Part shown: positions 1 through 7,735 of the stretch, in pieces
How positions within the stretch are numbered: the stretch's first letter is position 1
Layout: each line of letters opens with the position of its first letter
Source of the DNA: Burkholderiales bacterium
GTDB taxonomy: Bacteria; Pseudomonadota; Gammaproteobacteria; Burkholderiales; Burkholderiaceae_C
Length of the DNA: 52,260 nt
Direction of reading: 5' to 3'
NCBI GenBank assembly: GCA_016213265.1
Contig: JACRBA010000173.1
Coordinates: 1-52,260, forward strand
Made by a program: the position numbers and the translations under genes
The notes under the pieces: generated by a model
Told to the model about the DNA's origin: nothing
Seen by the model: only the letters and a program-made list of their open reading frames with translations
Databases searched by the model: none

Positions 1-1643
1 GGGCGGCGCCCCGGGCGGTGTGCGGCGCCCGCCGGTGCCGCCTGGCCATCGACCAGGGAGTGCGCCGCGTCGTACAGCTCGCCCAGGCGGCGCCAGTGCA
101 GGGCGGTGAAGTGGAAGTCCAGCAGCGCCTGCGGCCAGGGCGGCGGCGCCTCGGCCAGCCAGTCGCCGATGGCGCCGGTGGCATCGCCCAGCGCGGCGAG
201 CCAGCGCTCGGGCAGGCCGGGCAGCACCTGGTAATCGGCGGCGCCCGGCGGCCAGTGGGCGTCGGCCAGGGCGCGCCAGGCGCGGGCCAGGCGGTCCAGC
301 GGGCGGCGCAGCGCGGGCGCGGCGCGGCGGGCGGCGGCGAAGCCCGGCCAGTCGAGCGTGGCGCTGTGGTTGTCGCGGGCCCGGTCCACCACATGGTGGG
401 CCTCGTCGATCAGCACCGCCACCCGCCAGCCGCGCTCGAGCGTGAGCAGGTGCAGGCCGCCGCCCAGGTCCAGCCAGTGGTTGCTGTCACCCACCACCAC
501 GTCGGCCCAGCGTGCCATCTCCTGGCCCAGGTAGTACGGGCACACCTGGTGCTGCGCGGCCAGGTGGCGCAGGGCGCTGCGGTCCAGCGGGCCGGCATGC
601 GCCGCCGCGGCCTCGCGGGCGGCGGGCAGGCGGTCGTAGAAGCCGCGGGCCAGCGGGCAGGCCTCGCCGTGGCAGGCGCTGCCCGGGTGCTCGCACGCCT
701 TGTCGCGCGCGGTGAGCTCCAGCACGCGCACGGGGGCGGGGTGGCCCGCCGGTCGCGGCAGCAGCTGGCGCAGGGCGTCGAGTGCGGCGAGCCGGCCCGA
801 GCCCTTGGCGGTGAGGAACAGCACCTTGTCCAGCGCCGCCTCGGGCACCGCACGCAGGGCGGGAAACAGCGTGCCCACCGTCTTGCCGATGCCCGTGGGC
901 GCCTGGGCCAGCAGGCAGCGGCCATGGCGCACGCTGCGGAACACGGCCTCGGCGAGCTGGCGCTGGCCGGCACGAAAGCCGCCATGGGGGAAGGGCAGCG
1001 CGCCCAGCGCCGCGTCGCGCTGCGTGCGGTGGGCCGCTTCCTGCACGGCCCACGCGGCGTAGCGCTCGGCCAGGCCACGCAGGAAGGCCTGCAGCTCGGC
1101 CGCCGGCACGCGCCGCGCCACGGGCGGGTGGGCGGCGTGGCTCACCGCGTCCACGTACACCACGGCCACCTCCCAGTCCGGCGCGTGGGCCGCTGCGCAG
1201 CACAGGGCGCCATACACCATGGCCTGCGCCCAGTGCAGGGCGCGCTGGTTGGCGGGCAGCCGCGCCGGGTCGCCGCGGCAGGTCTTCACCTCCTCCAGGC
1301 AGCGGGCGGCGTCGTCGACGCCGTCGGCCCGGCCGCGCACGTGCAGCTGGCCGCCGGCCACGTCGAGGCGGGCGTCCAGCGGCACCTCCGCCCGCCAGCC
1401 CGCCGGCCGGCGCCGCGCCAAGGCTTGGTGGGCCGCCTGGCCCTGCTCGGCGGTGGGCGAGGGGTTGAACCGGTGGTCCAGGTCACCATGCCGGGCCACG
1501 GCGTCGCACAGCGCGCGCACCGACACCGTCCAGCCAAGCGCGGCGGTGGCGGCGGGGGAGGGCGGGGCGGTGGGCGAGTCGGACACGGCAGCACGGCCAG
1601 CGCCCCGCCACGCGAGACGGCGGGCAGGTGGCTGGATGTCCAT
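1..1643 (-). CDS. PD-(D/E)XK nuclease / XPD-DinG-type Fe-S ATP-dependent DNA helicase, C-terminus beyond window
   Basis: The ATG at 1643 opens a frame of about 547 codons that runs off the left edge, so the C-terminal helicase half is missing. Residues ~90-145 carry a RecB-like nuclease pattern: Asp107 in GRADG, then E118-V-K120, then Q140-x-x-x-Y144. From ~220 the helicase begins: GQRQLAEAVF, Walker A APTGIGKT at ~248-255, four cysteines in the XPD/DinG Fe-S pattern (CEHPGSACHGEAC at ~315, then CPYY at ~366) and a DEAH box LIDEAHH near 410. Such enzymes unwind DNA 5' to 3' and are thought to act in repair or on damaged forks. Which pathway this one serves cannot be told. The opposite strand is also open over the whole gene because of the high GC content, but that frame is low-complexity. 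Family confidence is high; the nuclease assignment is from motifs only. Confidence 0.88.
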   Translation of the reverse strand, partial: MDIQPPARRLAWRGAGRAAVSDSPTAPPSPAATAALGWTVSVRALCDAVARHGDLDHRFNPSPTAEQGQAAHQALARRRPAGWRAEVPLDARLDVAGGQLHVRGRADGVDDAARCLEEVKTCRGDPARLPANQRALHWAQAMVYGALCCAAAHAPDWEVAVVYVDAVSHAAHPPVARRVPAAELQAFLRGLAERYAAWAVQEAAHRTQRDAALGALPFPHGGFRAGQRQLAEAVFRSVRHGRCLLAQAPTGIGKTVGTLFPALRAVPEAALDKVLFLTAKGSGRLAALDALRQLLPRPAGHPAPVRVLELTARDKACEHPGSACHGEACPLARGFYDRLPAAREAAAAHAGPLDRSALRHLAAQHQVCPYYLGQEMARWADVVVGDSNHWLDLGGGLHLLTLERGWRVAVLIDEAHHVVDRARDNHSATLDWPGFAAARRAAPALRRPLDRLARAWRALADAHWPPGAADYQVLPGLPERWLAALGDATGAIGDWLAEAPPPWPQALLDFHFTALHWRRLGELYDAAHSLVDGQAAPAGAAHRPGRR

Positions 1644-1739
1644 CCAGTGTAGCGGCCGCCATCGGGCCGGGACCGCGCCTTGCTGGCAGGCCCTGTCGGC
1701 GACCTGGCCGACCCCACCGCCCCGACCGGAAGACCGCCC

Positions 1740-1919
1740 ATGACCGCAGCCGCATCCCCCCGTTTCCCGCCCGGCCTCGAAGGGGGCCTGGAGCACGACG
1801 CCGACGACCACCGCCTCGGCGAGACCGGCCAGACCGGGCCCGAGGCGCCGGGCGACGTCGACCGCGCGCACCCCGACCGCGCGCCCGAGACGCCCGGGCC
1901 GGGCGAGGACGCCGACTGA
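1740..1919 (+). CDS. Small acidic hypothetical protein (59 aa)
   Basis: A short frame starts at the ATG at 1740, with a weak GGAAG ribosome-binding-like stretch 7 nt upstream, and encodes 59 residues very rich in Asp, Glu, Gly and Pro (DADDHRLGETG, ending GPGEDAD). It lies between the divergently read helicase start and the convergent reductase. It has no signal peptide, membrane segment or recognisable domain, and looks intrinsically disordered. It could be a genuine small acidic protein of the kind often annotated as hypothetical in Burkholderiales, or simply a GC-rich chance frame. An in-frame ATG at 1680 would add 20 residues but has no better start signal. Confidence 0.4.
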   Translation: MTAAASPRFPPGLEGGLEHDADDHRLGETGQTGPEAPGDVDRAHPDRAPETPGPGEDAD

Positions 1920-1922
1920 GCC

Positions 1923-2495
1923 TCAGCCCACGCCGTGCTGCACGGCGTACTGCTGCAGCAGCACGCCGTTGGCGAAGGCGTGCGCATGGCGCAGCGCCAT
2001 GCGCGTCATCACGGGTGTGTCGGGGAACAGGCGCCGGCCGCTGCCCACCGCGACCGGGAACACGAGCAGGTGCACCTCGTCCACCAGGTCGTGCGCCAGC
2101 AGCGTGTGCACCAGCATGCGGCTGCCCGCCACGAGCAGCGGCCCGTCACCCGAGCGCTTGAGCTCGGCCACGTGGCCGGCGATGTCGTCGCGGATGAGCC
2201 GCGTGCCCTGCCACAGCGGCGGCTGCAGCGTGGCGGACACCACATGCTTGGGCAGCGCATTCATGCGCTCGGCGAAGGCGCCGCTGCGCCCGGGCCAGGC
2301 ATCGGCGAAGGACTCGTAGGTGACACGGCCAAGCAGCAGCGCGCCGGCCTGCTCGACCTCGCGCTGCTTGAAGGCCACCTGCTCCTCGCCCATGAAGGGC
2401 ACCGCCCAGCCGGTGTGCAGGTGGCCGGGCTCACCGCCCGGGGCCTCCATCACCCCGTCGAGCGTGACGAACTCGGAAACGATCAGCGGTCGCAT
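1923..2495 (-). CDS. Dihydrofolate reductase family protein (RibD C-terminal-like), 190 aa
   Basis: The protein begins MRPLIVSEFVTLDGVMEAPGG, typical of YwjB/RibD-C-like reductases, followed by LLLGRVTYESFA near residue 50 and GSGRRLFPD near 155, which in the family line the NADPH-binding cleft. The length of 190 aa is normal. The start at 2495 is supported by a strong GGAGGAG ribosome-binding site 7 nt upstream. These proteins are structurally like DHFR, but most members have unknown substrates and few make tetrahydrofolate. It stands alone: the upstream neighbour is the IclR regulator on the same strand, 64 bases away, so co-transcription with that gene is possible. Confidence 0.85.
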   Translation of the reverse strand: MRPLIVSEFVTLDGVMEAPGGEPGHLHTGWAVPFMGEEQVAFKQREVEQAGALLLGRVTYESFADAWPGRSGAFAERMNALPKHVVSATLQPPLWQGTRLIRDDIAGHVAELKRSGDGPLLVAGSRMLVHTLLAHDLVDEVHLLVFPVAVGSGRRLFPDTPVMTRMALRHAHAFANGVLLQQYAVQHGVG

Positions 2496-2559
2496 GGGCG
2501 CTCCTCCAGCAGCCAGTGGGCGGCACAGCGTACCGCGGCCGGCATGCCCGTGGCGGCCG

Positions 2560-3366
2560 TCAGGGGTGGGCGCGTCCGCCCAGGCGGGCGCTGATGCGCG
2601 CGGCGGCCTCGCGCACGGCGCGCGCCGTGGCGCTGTGCCATGGTGCCGGCAGGCGGTCTTCATGGTCCAGCGCGGTGACCACCAGCGGCACCTGGCCCTC
2701 GTGGTCGCGCGCCGGGGCGGCGAAGGCGTTGACGCCGGGAATGGGCTTCCCCACGGCGCGCGCCACGCCATGGCGGGTGAACTCGGCGCGCAGCGGCTCC
2801 AGGTCGGCCGGGCGCACGCGCCGGGCATCGCGCGGCTGCAGCTCGCCGAGCGGGCCGGCCACGGCCTCGGCCAGGCGGCTGGCCGGCATCACCGCGGCGA
2901 AGGCGCGCCCGGTGGCCGTATCCAGGATGGACAGCACGCTGCCCACGCGCAGCGCCACGTGCAGCGGCTGGCGTGCCTCGATCAGCCGCACCACCGTGGG
3001 CCCGAAGTTGCCCCACACCGAGAGCGCCACGGCGTGGCCCGTCGCGTCGGCCAGGGCGCGTGCCTCGGGCTCGGCGGCGCGCAGCGGGTCCCACTGGTGC
3101 AGGCAGGCCAGGCCGATCTGCAGGGCCGCCGGGCCCAGGGCGTAGTGGCCCGTGTCCGCCCGCTGCTCCACCAGGCCCAGGCGGCCGTAGCTCACCAGGT
3201 ACGGGTGGGCGCGCGAGGCGGGCAGGCCGGCGCGCGCCGCGAGCTCCTTCAAGGGCAGGGCGCCGCCGCCCTCGGCCAGCGCCAGCAGCAGGCGGCCGCC
3301 CACCTCCACCGACTGGATGGCGCGCTGGCCGCGCTCGGTGGCCTCATCGGACAAGGATTTGCTCAT
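2560..3366 (-). CDS. IclR-family transcriptional regulator, 268 aa
   Basis: An N-terminal winged helix-turn-helix (LPLKELAARAGLPASRAHPYL, residues ~37-57) is followed by an IclR effector domain with GRAFAAVMPA and the C-terminal GVNAFAAPARD element typical of the family. IclR proteins often control aromatic or carbon-source catabolism and bind small aromatic effectors. The gene is divergent from the MBL/monooxygenase operon, so it is the obvious candidate regulator of that operon and of itself. I chose the ATG at 3366; an in-frame ATG at 3384 would fall inside the promoter palindrome at 3380-3401. Neither start has a clear ribosome-binding site. The pathway effector is unknown. Confidence 0.88.
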   Translation of the reverse strand: MSKSLSDEATERGQRAIQSVEVGGRLLLALAEGGGALPLKELAARAGLPASRAHPYLVSYGRLGLVEQRADTGHYALGPAALQIGLACLHQWDPLRAAEPEARALADATGHAVALSVWGNFGPTVVRLIEARQPLHVALRVGSVLSILDTATGRAFAAVMPASRLAEAVAGPLGELQPRDARRVRPADLEPLRAEFTRHGVARAVGKPIPGVNAFAAPARDHEGQVPLVVTALDHEDRLPAPWHSATARAVREAAARISARLGGRAHP

Positions 3367-3377
3367 GGCAAACGAGT

Positions 3378-3407
3378 TTGACACAGCCGGCGCGCTGTGT
3401 CTAAATC
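3378..3407 (+). promoter_or_regulatory. Divergent promoter with perfect 8+8 palindromic operator
   Basis: GACACAGC (3380-3387) and GCTGTGTC (3394-3401) form a perfect inverted repeat with a 6-base spacer. It lies between a consensus -35 TTGACA (3378-3383) and a -10-like CTAAAT/TAAATC (3401-3407) reading toward the MBL gene, and also covers the start-proximal region of the IclR gene. A second short palindrome, CAAAC-GA-GTTTG, is at 3369-3380. Binding here would block both directions. That IclR is the binder is inferred from position. Confidence 0.65.
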
Positions 3408-3461
3408 GGCAAACGCATTCGCCATACGCAAACCAACGACCCGAACCACCCGGTGCCCGCC

Positions 3462-4424
3462 ATGTCCACGCCCACCAAAGCCTTTGCCAGCCAGGCAGAC
3501 CTCGAAGAAAAGCAGGTCAGCTTCACCCGCCTGTCCGACAACGCCTATGCCTACACCGCCGAGGGCGACCCGAACACGGGTGTCGTCATCGGCGACGACG
3601 CGGTGATGGTGATCGACACGCAGGCCACGCCGGCGATGGCGCAGGACGTGATCCGCCGCATCCGCGGGGTGACCGACAAGCCCATCAAGTACGTGGTGCT
3701 GAGCCACTACCACGCGGTGCGGGTGCTGGGCGCCTCGGCCTACCGGCCCGATCACATCATCGCCAGCCACGACACTTACGAGCTCATCGTCGAGCGCGGC
3801 GAGCAGGACAAGGCCAGCGAGATCGGCCGCTTCCCGCGCCTGTTCCGCAACGTCGAATCGCTGCCGCCGGGGCTCACCTGGCCGACCCTCACCTTCGAGG
3901 GCCGCATGACGCTGTGGCTGGGCCAGCTGGAAGTGCAGCTGCTGCAGCTGGGCCGGGGCCACACCAAGGGCGACACGGTGGTGTGGCTGCCGCAGCAGAA
4001 GATCCTGTTCTCCGGCGACCTGGTGGAGTTCGACGCCACGCCCTACGCCGGCGACGCCTACTTCCAGGACTGGCCGCACACGCTGGACCGCATCGCCGCC
4101 CTGCAGCCGCAGGCGCTGGTGCCGGGCCGCGGCGCGGCGCTCACCACGCCCGAGGCGGTGAACGCCGGGCTGGCCGGCACGCGTGCCTTCGTCAGCGACG
4201 TGTGGGCCCAGGTGCAGGCGGGCCAGGCCGCGGGCAAGGACCTGAACACCGTCTACCGCGACACCTACGCGGCACTCAAGCCCAAGTACGGCCACTGGGT
4301 GATCTTCGACCACTGCATGCCCTTCGACGTCACGCGCTGCCTGGACGAAGCCAGCGGCATCGCCGACCCGCGCATCTGGACGGCGGAGCGCGACCGCGCC
4401 ATGTGGGCCGCCCTCGAAGGCTGA
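3462..4424 (+). CDS. MBL-fold metallo-hydrolase-like protein with degenerate metal site, 320 aa
   Basis: The metallo-beta-lactamase fold is recognisable from NTGVVIGDDAVMVIDTQ (residues ~40-56), SHYHAVRVLG where HxHxDH is expected, GRGHTKGDT, LFSGDLVEF and PGRGAA where PGHG is expected. The first two His, the middle His and the SGD Asp are kept, but the Asp-His of HxHxDH are Val-Arg and the last His is Arg. A full two-metal site is therefore unlikely, and the reaction cannot be assigned. It is the first gene of the operon divergent from the IclR regulator, 53 bases before the FAD monooxygenase, which suggests a step in aromatic or lactone degradation. The ATG at 3462 is preferred over a GTG at 3453. 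Confidence 0.82.
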   Translation: MSTPTKAFASQADLEEKQVSFTRLSDNAYAYTAEGDPNTGVVIGDDAVMVIDTQATPAMAQDVIRRIRGVTDKPIKYVVLSHYHAVRVLGASAYRPDHIIASHDTYELIVERGEQDKASEIGRFPRLFRNVESLPPGLTWPTLTFEGRMTLWLGQLEVQLLQLGRGHTKGDTVVWLPQQKILFSGDLVEFDATPYAGDAYFQDWPHTLDRIAALQPQALVPGRGAALTTPEAVNAGLAGTRAFVSDVWAQVQAGQAAGKDLNTVYRDTYAALKPKYGHWVIFDHCMPFDVTRCLDEASGIADPRIWTAERDRAMWAALEG

Positions 4425-4434
4425 CCCGACGCCG

Positions 4435-4470
4435 CCACCCGCAGGACCACCCGCAGGACCACCCGCAGGA
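4435..4470 (+). repeat. Three perfect 12-bp tandem repeats, each with a ribosome-binding-like core
   Basis: CCACCCGCAGGA occurs three times head to tail (4435-4446, 4447-4458, 4459-4470). The last AGGA lies 7 nt before the ATG of the monooxygenase at 4478, at proper ribosome-binding distance. The array fills most of the 53-base gap after the MBL gene. Confidence 0.9.
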
Positions 4471-4477
4471 GCCGGCC

Positions 4478-6292
4478 ATGCTCGCCACCTACACCTACCC
4501 GCGCTTCGCCTCGCCGCGTGCGCCCGAGCTCGACGAGGCCGCACCGCGCCGCCACCCCGTGGTGGTGGTGGGTGCCGGGCCGGTGGGCCTGTCGGCGGCC
4601 ATCGACCTGGCCCAGCGCGGCCTGCCCGTGCTGCTGCTCGACGAGGACGACACCGTGAGCATCGGCTCGCGCGGTGTCTGCTACGCCCAGCGCACGCTGG
4701 AGGTGCTGGACCGCCTGGGCCTGGGCCAGCCGCTGGTGGAGCGCGGCATCACCTGGAACGTGGGCCGCACCTTCTTCGACACCGAGGAGGTGTTCCGCTT
4801 CCACCTGCAGCCCGAGGCCGGCCACCAGTGCCCGGGCATGATCAACCTGCAGCAGTACCACCTGGAAGAGGCGCTGGTGCGCCGCGCCGCTGAACTGCCC
4901 GGGCTGGACCTGCGCTGGAAGCACCGCGTGCTCACCGTGGAGCCGCACGGCCAGGGCGCCACCGTGCAGGTGGAGACCCCCGAGGGCCGCTTCACGCTCG
5001 AGGCGGACTGGCTGGTGGTGGCCGACGGCGCGCGCAGCCCCATCCGCCGCCGGCTCGGCCTGGACATCGAGGGGCAGGTGTTCCACGACCGGTTCCTGAT
5101 CGCCGACGTGGTGATGGAGGCGCCGAGGCCAGCACCGGGCCGCTCCCAAGCGGCCGAGCGCACCCTCGGGGGGCAGCCTGCGGCCTCGCCCGCAGGCGTG
5201 GGGGCTGACGATTGGCCGGCAGAAAGGTGGTTCTGGTTCGACCCGCCCTTCCACCGCGGCCAGAGTGTGCTGCTGCACAAGCAGGCCGACCGGGTCTGGC
5301 GCATCGATTTCCAGCTCGGCTGGGACGCCGACCCCGAGCTCGAAAAACAGCCCGAGAGGGTGATCCCGCGCATCCAGGCCATGCTGGCGCACTGGTCGGG
5401 CCCCGGCGGCACGCCGCCCTCGTTCGAGCTGGAGTGGGTGAGCGTCTATACCTTCCAGTGCCGGCGCATGGCGCGGTTCCGCCACGGCCGGCTGCTGTTC
5501 GTGGGCGATGCGGCACACCAGGTGTCGCCCTTCGGCGCGCGCGGTGCCAACTCCGGCATCCAGGACACCGACAACCTGGCCTGGAAGCTCGCGCTCGTGG
5601 TGCGCGGCCAGGCGCCGGAATCGCTGCTGGACAGCTACGCCAGCGAGCGCGAAGCGGCGGCCGACGAGAACATCCTCAACTCCACCCGCTCCACCGACTT
5701 CATCACGCCCAAGAGCGCCGTGTCGCGCCTGTTCCGCGACGCGGTGCTGGGGCTGGCGCGTGAGCATGCCTTCGCGCGCACGCTGGTCAACTCGGGCCGC
5801 CTGTCGGTGCCCACCTGGCTGGCCGACTCGCCGTTGAACACGCCGGACACGCCGGACACCCCCGCGCTGCCGGGCTGGATGCGTCCGGGCATGCCCGCGG
5901 CCGACGCGCCGATGCACACCCCCGACGGCCAGCCCGCGTGGCTGCTGCACACGCTGGCGCAGGCCAGCCTGGGGCAGGGCGGCGCGGGCTTCACCCTGCT
6001 GGTGTTCGGCGAGCAGCCGCTGGCCGGTGGCGCGGCGCCGGCCGGCGTGGCCGTGGTGCGCGTGCGCGCGGCCGGCAGCGTGGCGGCGCCGGACGGCGCG
6101 CAGTGGTGCCTGCTCGACACGCACGGCCTGGCCACCCGCCGCTACGGGGCCGAAGGCGGGGCGGTTTACCTGCTGCGGCCGGACCAGCACGTGGCCGCGC
6201 GCTGGCGCGAGGCCGGCTGGGACGACGTGCGGCCAGCCCTCGGCCGCGCGCTGGGCCAGCCCCACCCCATGACGCAGGAGGCCACCGCATGA
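4478..6292 (+). CDS. FAD-dependent aromatic-ring monooxygenase (MhpA/PobA-like), 604 aa
   Basis: A class A flavoprotein hydroxylase. The ADP-binding GAGPVGLSAA is at ~31-41, the FAD/NADPH DG motif VVADGARSPIRR near 184, and the ribityl-binding GD motif LLFVGDAAHQVSPFGARGAN near 340; a thioredoxin-like C-terminal domain follows. Such enzymes use NAD(P)H and O2 to hydroxylate phenolic substrates such as 3-hydroxybenzoate or hydroxyphenylpropionate; the substrate here is not evident. Residues ~215-245 (APGRSQAAERTLGGQPAASP...) are an extra segment encoded by two DNA hairpins and have no counterpart expected in the family. Its stop overlaps the start of the DUF2783 gene (ATGA), so the two are translationally coupled. 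Confidence 0.9.
   Translation: MLATYTYPRFASPRAPELDEAAPRRHPVVVVGAGPVGLSAAIDLAQRGLPVLLLDEDDTVSIGSRGVCYAQRTLEVLDRLGLGQPLVERGITWNVGRTFFDTEEVFRFHLQPEAGHQCPGMINLQQYHLEEALVRRAAELPGLDLRWKHRVLTVEPHGQGATVQVETPEGRFTLEADWLVVADGARSPIRRRLGLDIEGQVFHDRFLIADVVMEAPRPAPGRSQAAERTLGGQPAASPAGVGADDWPAERWFWFDPPFHRGQSVLLHKQADRVWRIDFQLGWDADPELEKQPERVIPRIQAMLAHWSGPGGTPPSFELEWVSVYTFQCRRMARFRHGRLLFVGDAAHQVSPFGARGANSGIQDTDNLAWKLALVVRGQAPESLLDSYASEREAAADENILNSTRSTDFITPKSAVSRLFRDAVLGLAREHAFARTLVNSGRLSVPTWLADSPLNTPDTPDTPALPGWMRPGMPAADAPMHTPDGQPAWLLHTLAQASLGQGGAGFTLLVFGEQPLAGGAAPAGVAVVRVRAAGSVAAPDGAQWCLLDTHGLATRRYGAEGGAVYLLRPDQHVAARWREAGWDDVRPALGRALGQPHPMTQEATA
5138..5207 (+). repeat. Palindromic repeat element inside the monooxygenase coding region
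   Basis: There are two perfect hairpins: GGCCGCT-CCCA-AGCGGCC at 5138-5155 and GCCTGCGG-N6-CCGCAGGC at 5176-5197, joined by ACCCTCGGGGGGCAG. The composition resembles intergenic palindromic repeats common in Comamonadaceae-type genomes. Here it is read in frame as protein. Confidence 0.6.
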
Positions 6293-6534
6293 GCGCCCAC
6301 CTCATCACCGAGCCGAACTTCGGCACGCCGGGCGACGCGCCGCTGCGCGCCTTCAGCCCCGGCGACGATTTCTACGAGGCGCTGATCGCCACCCACCGCG
6401 GGCTGGACGACGCGCAGAGCCAGCTGGTGAACGCCCGGCTGGTGCTGCTGCTGGCCAACCACATCGGCGACCTGCGCGTGCTGCGGCAGGCGCTGGCCGC
6501 CGCCCGCGCCGGGGTGGCCGGCACGTCGTTCTGA
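6289..6534 (+). CDS. DUF2783 domain protein, 81 aa
   Basis: A small soluble helical protein (ALIATHRGLDDAQSQLVNAR followed by LVLLLANHIGD) that matches the DUF2783 family, whose genes commonly follow FAD-dependent aromatic monooxygenases. Its function is unknown. It may be a partner or assembly factor for the enzyme, which is suggested by the four-base overlap of the monooxygenase stop with its start at 6289. The length is normal for the family and there is no signal peptide. It is the last gene of the operon; the next start is 91 bases on. Confidence 0.8.
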   Translation: MSAHLITEPNFGTPGDAPLRAFSPGDDFYEALIATHRGLDDAQSQLVNARLVLLLANHIGDLRVLRQALAAARAGVAGTSF

Positions 6535-6625
6535 TCGCCCCAGGACGCGGGCCGTCCTGGGCAGCGGGGGTTTCGTCGCGCGCGGCCTGCAGACGGCGCG
6601 CCGCCTCGCCATACTGCGCGGCACC

Positions 6626-7735
6626 ATGCCGACCCGCCGCCCGAGCCCATCCCCTGTCGCCCCGGCCCTGCGCCGCCGCCATGTCCTGGGCGCGGCCCTG
6701 GGCCTGGCCTGCACTCCGTGGCTCGCCCCGGCGCGCGAGGAGGCCGCGCCCCCCGTGGCCGCCCCGGCCGATGGGCTGGACACCGAGGAGCGCGCGGCGC
6801 GCCTGCTGCCACTGGACCTGGACTGGGTGGACGCCGCGCGCCAGCGCGCCGTGCCCGCGCGCCTGTACTGGCCGGCGGGCGACACGGTGGCGCGTGATGC
6901 GCGCGTGCCGCTGGTGGTGTTCTCGCACGGCATCGGCGGCTCGCGCGTGGGCTACAGCTACCTCGGGCGCCACCTGGCGGCGCTGGGCTGGGCCTGCCTG
7001 CATGTGCAGCACACCGGCAGTGACCGCTCGCTGTGGCTGGGCAACCCGCTCACGCTGGTCAGCCGCCTGCAGCATGCCGCGCGCGAGGAGGAGGCCGTGC
7101 AGCGTGTGCTGGACCTGCGTTTCGCGCTCGACCGCCTGCTCGCGCCCGAGCCGGCCGCCACGCCGCTGGGCGCCCTGTCCGAGCGGGTGGACCGCGACCG
7201 GCTGGTCGTCGCCGGCCATTCCTACGGTGCCAACACCACGCTGCTGTCGCTGGGCGCGCGGGTGGAGCGGCCGGGCGTGCGCCATGAGCTGGCCGATGCC
7301 CGCTGGCGCGCCGGCATCGTGCTGTCCGCGCCGCCCTTCTACGGCGAGCGCGACCTGGCCGCCATCCTGGCGCCGGTGAAGGTGCCCACGCTGCATGTCA
7401 CCAGCACCGAGGACGTGATCCAGATCCCCGGCTACCACTCGGGCGTGGAGGACCGCATCGCGGTGTTCGAGGCGGTGGCGGACCCGCGCAAGGCGCTGGC
7501 GGTGTTCCAGCGCGGCGGCCACAGCGTGTTCACCGACCGCCAGGTGTCCGGCGGCGCCGAGATGAACCGCCAGGTGAAGACGGCCACCAAGACCCTGGCC
7601 GCGGCCTTCCTGCAGCAGCAGCTGGGCGCGCAATCCGAGGCGCTGGCGGGCTGGGCGCGCCAGTGGCAGGCTGAACTCGCCCGCACGGCCGGGCTGCTGG
7701 CGCCGCCACGCCCGCCGCTACAGTCGGCGGCATGA
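6626..7735 (+). CDS. Alpha/beta hydrolase, probable Tat-exported (PAF-acetylhydrolase/dienelactone-hydrolase-like), 369 aa
   Basis: The N-terminus has RRRHVLGAALGLACTPWLAPAR, resembling a twin-arginine signal with a hydrophobic core. The hydrolase core has VPLVVFSHGIGGSR (oxyanion region, ~94-107), the nucleophile elbow GHSYGAN near 200, a likely acid in the TSTEDVI region near 260 and a His in RGGHSVF near 297. It is probably a serine esterase or lipase acting in the periplasm; the substrate is unknown. The start at 6626 has no ribosome-binding site, but a CATACT -10-like hexamer ends 10 nt upstream, which would fit a leaderless transcript. The stop overlaps the ATG of the next gene. Confidence 0.82.
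   Translation: MPTRRPSPSPVAPALRRRHVLGAALGLACTPWLAPAREEAAPPVAAPADGLDTEERAARLLPLDLDWVDAARQRAVPARLYWPAGDTVARDARVPLVVFSHGIGGSRVGYSYLGRHLAALGWACLHVQHTGSDRSLWLGNPLTLVSRLQHAAREEEAVQRVLDLRFALDRLLAPEPAATPLGALSERVDRDRLVVAGHSYGANTTLLSLGARVERPGVRHELADARWRAGIVLSAPPFYGERDLAAILAPVKVPTLHVTSTEDVIQIPGYHSGVEDRIAVFEAVADPRKALAVFQRGGHSVFTDRQVSGGAEMNRQVKTATKTLAAAFLQQQLGAQSEALAGWARQWQAELARTAGLLAPPRPPLQSAA

Noticed and set aside
18-1652. Long plus-strand open frame across the helicase gene
   Set aside because: It encodes Gly/Ala/Arg/His-rich low-complexity sequence with no domain; the minus strand carries clear helicase and Fe-S motifs.
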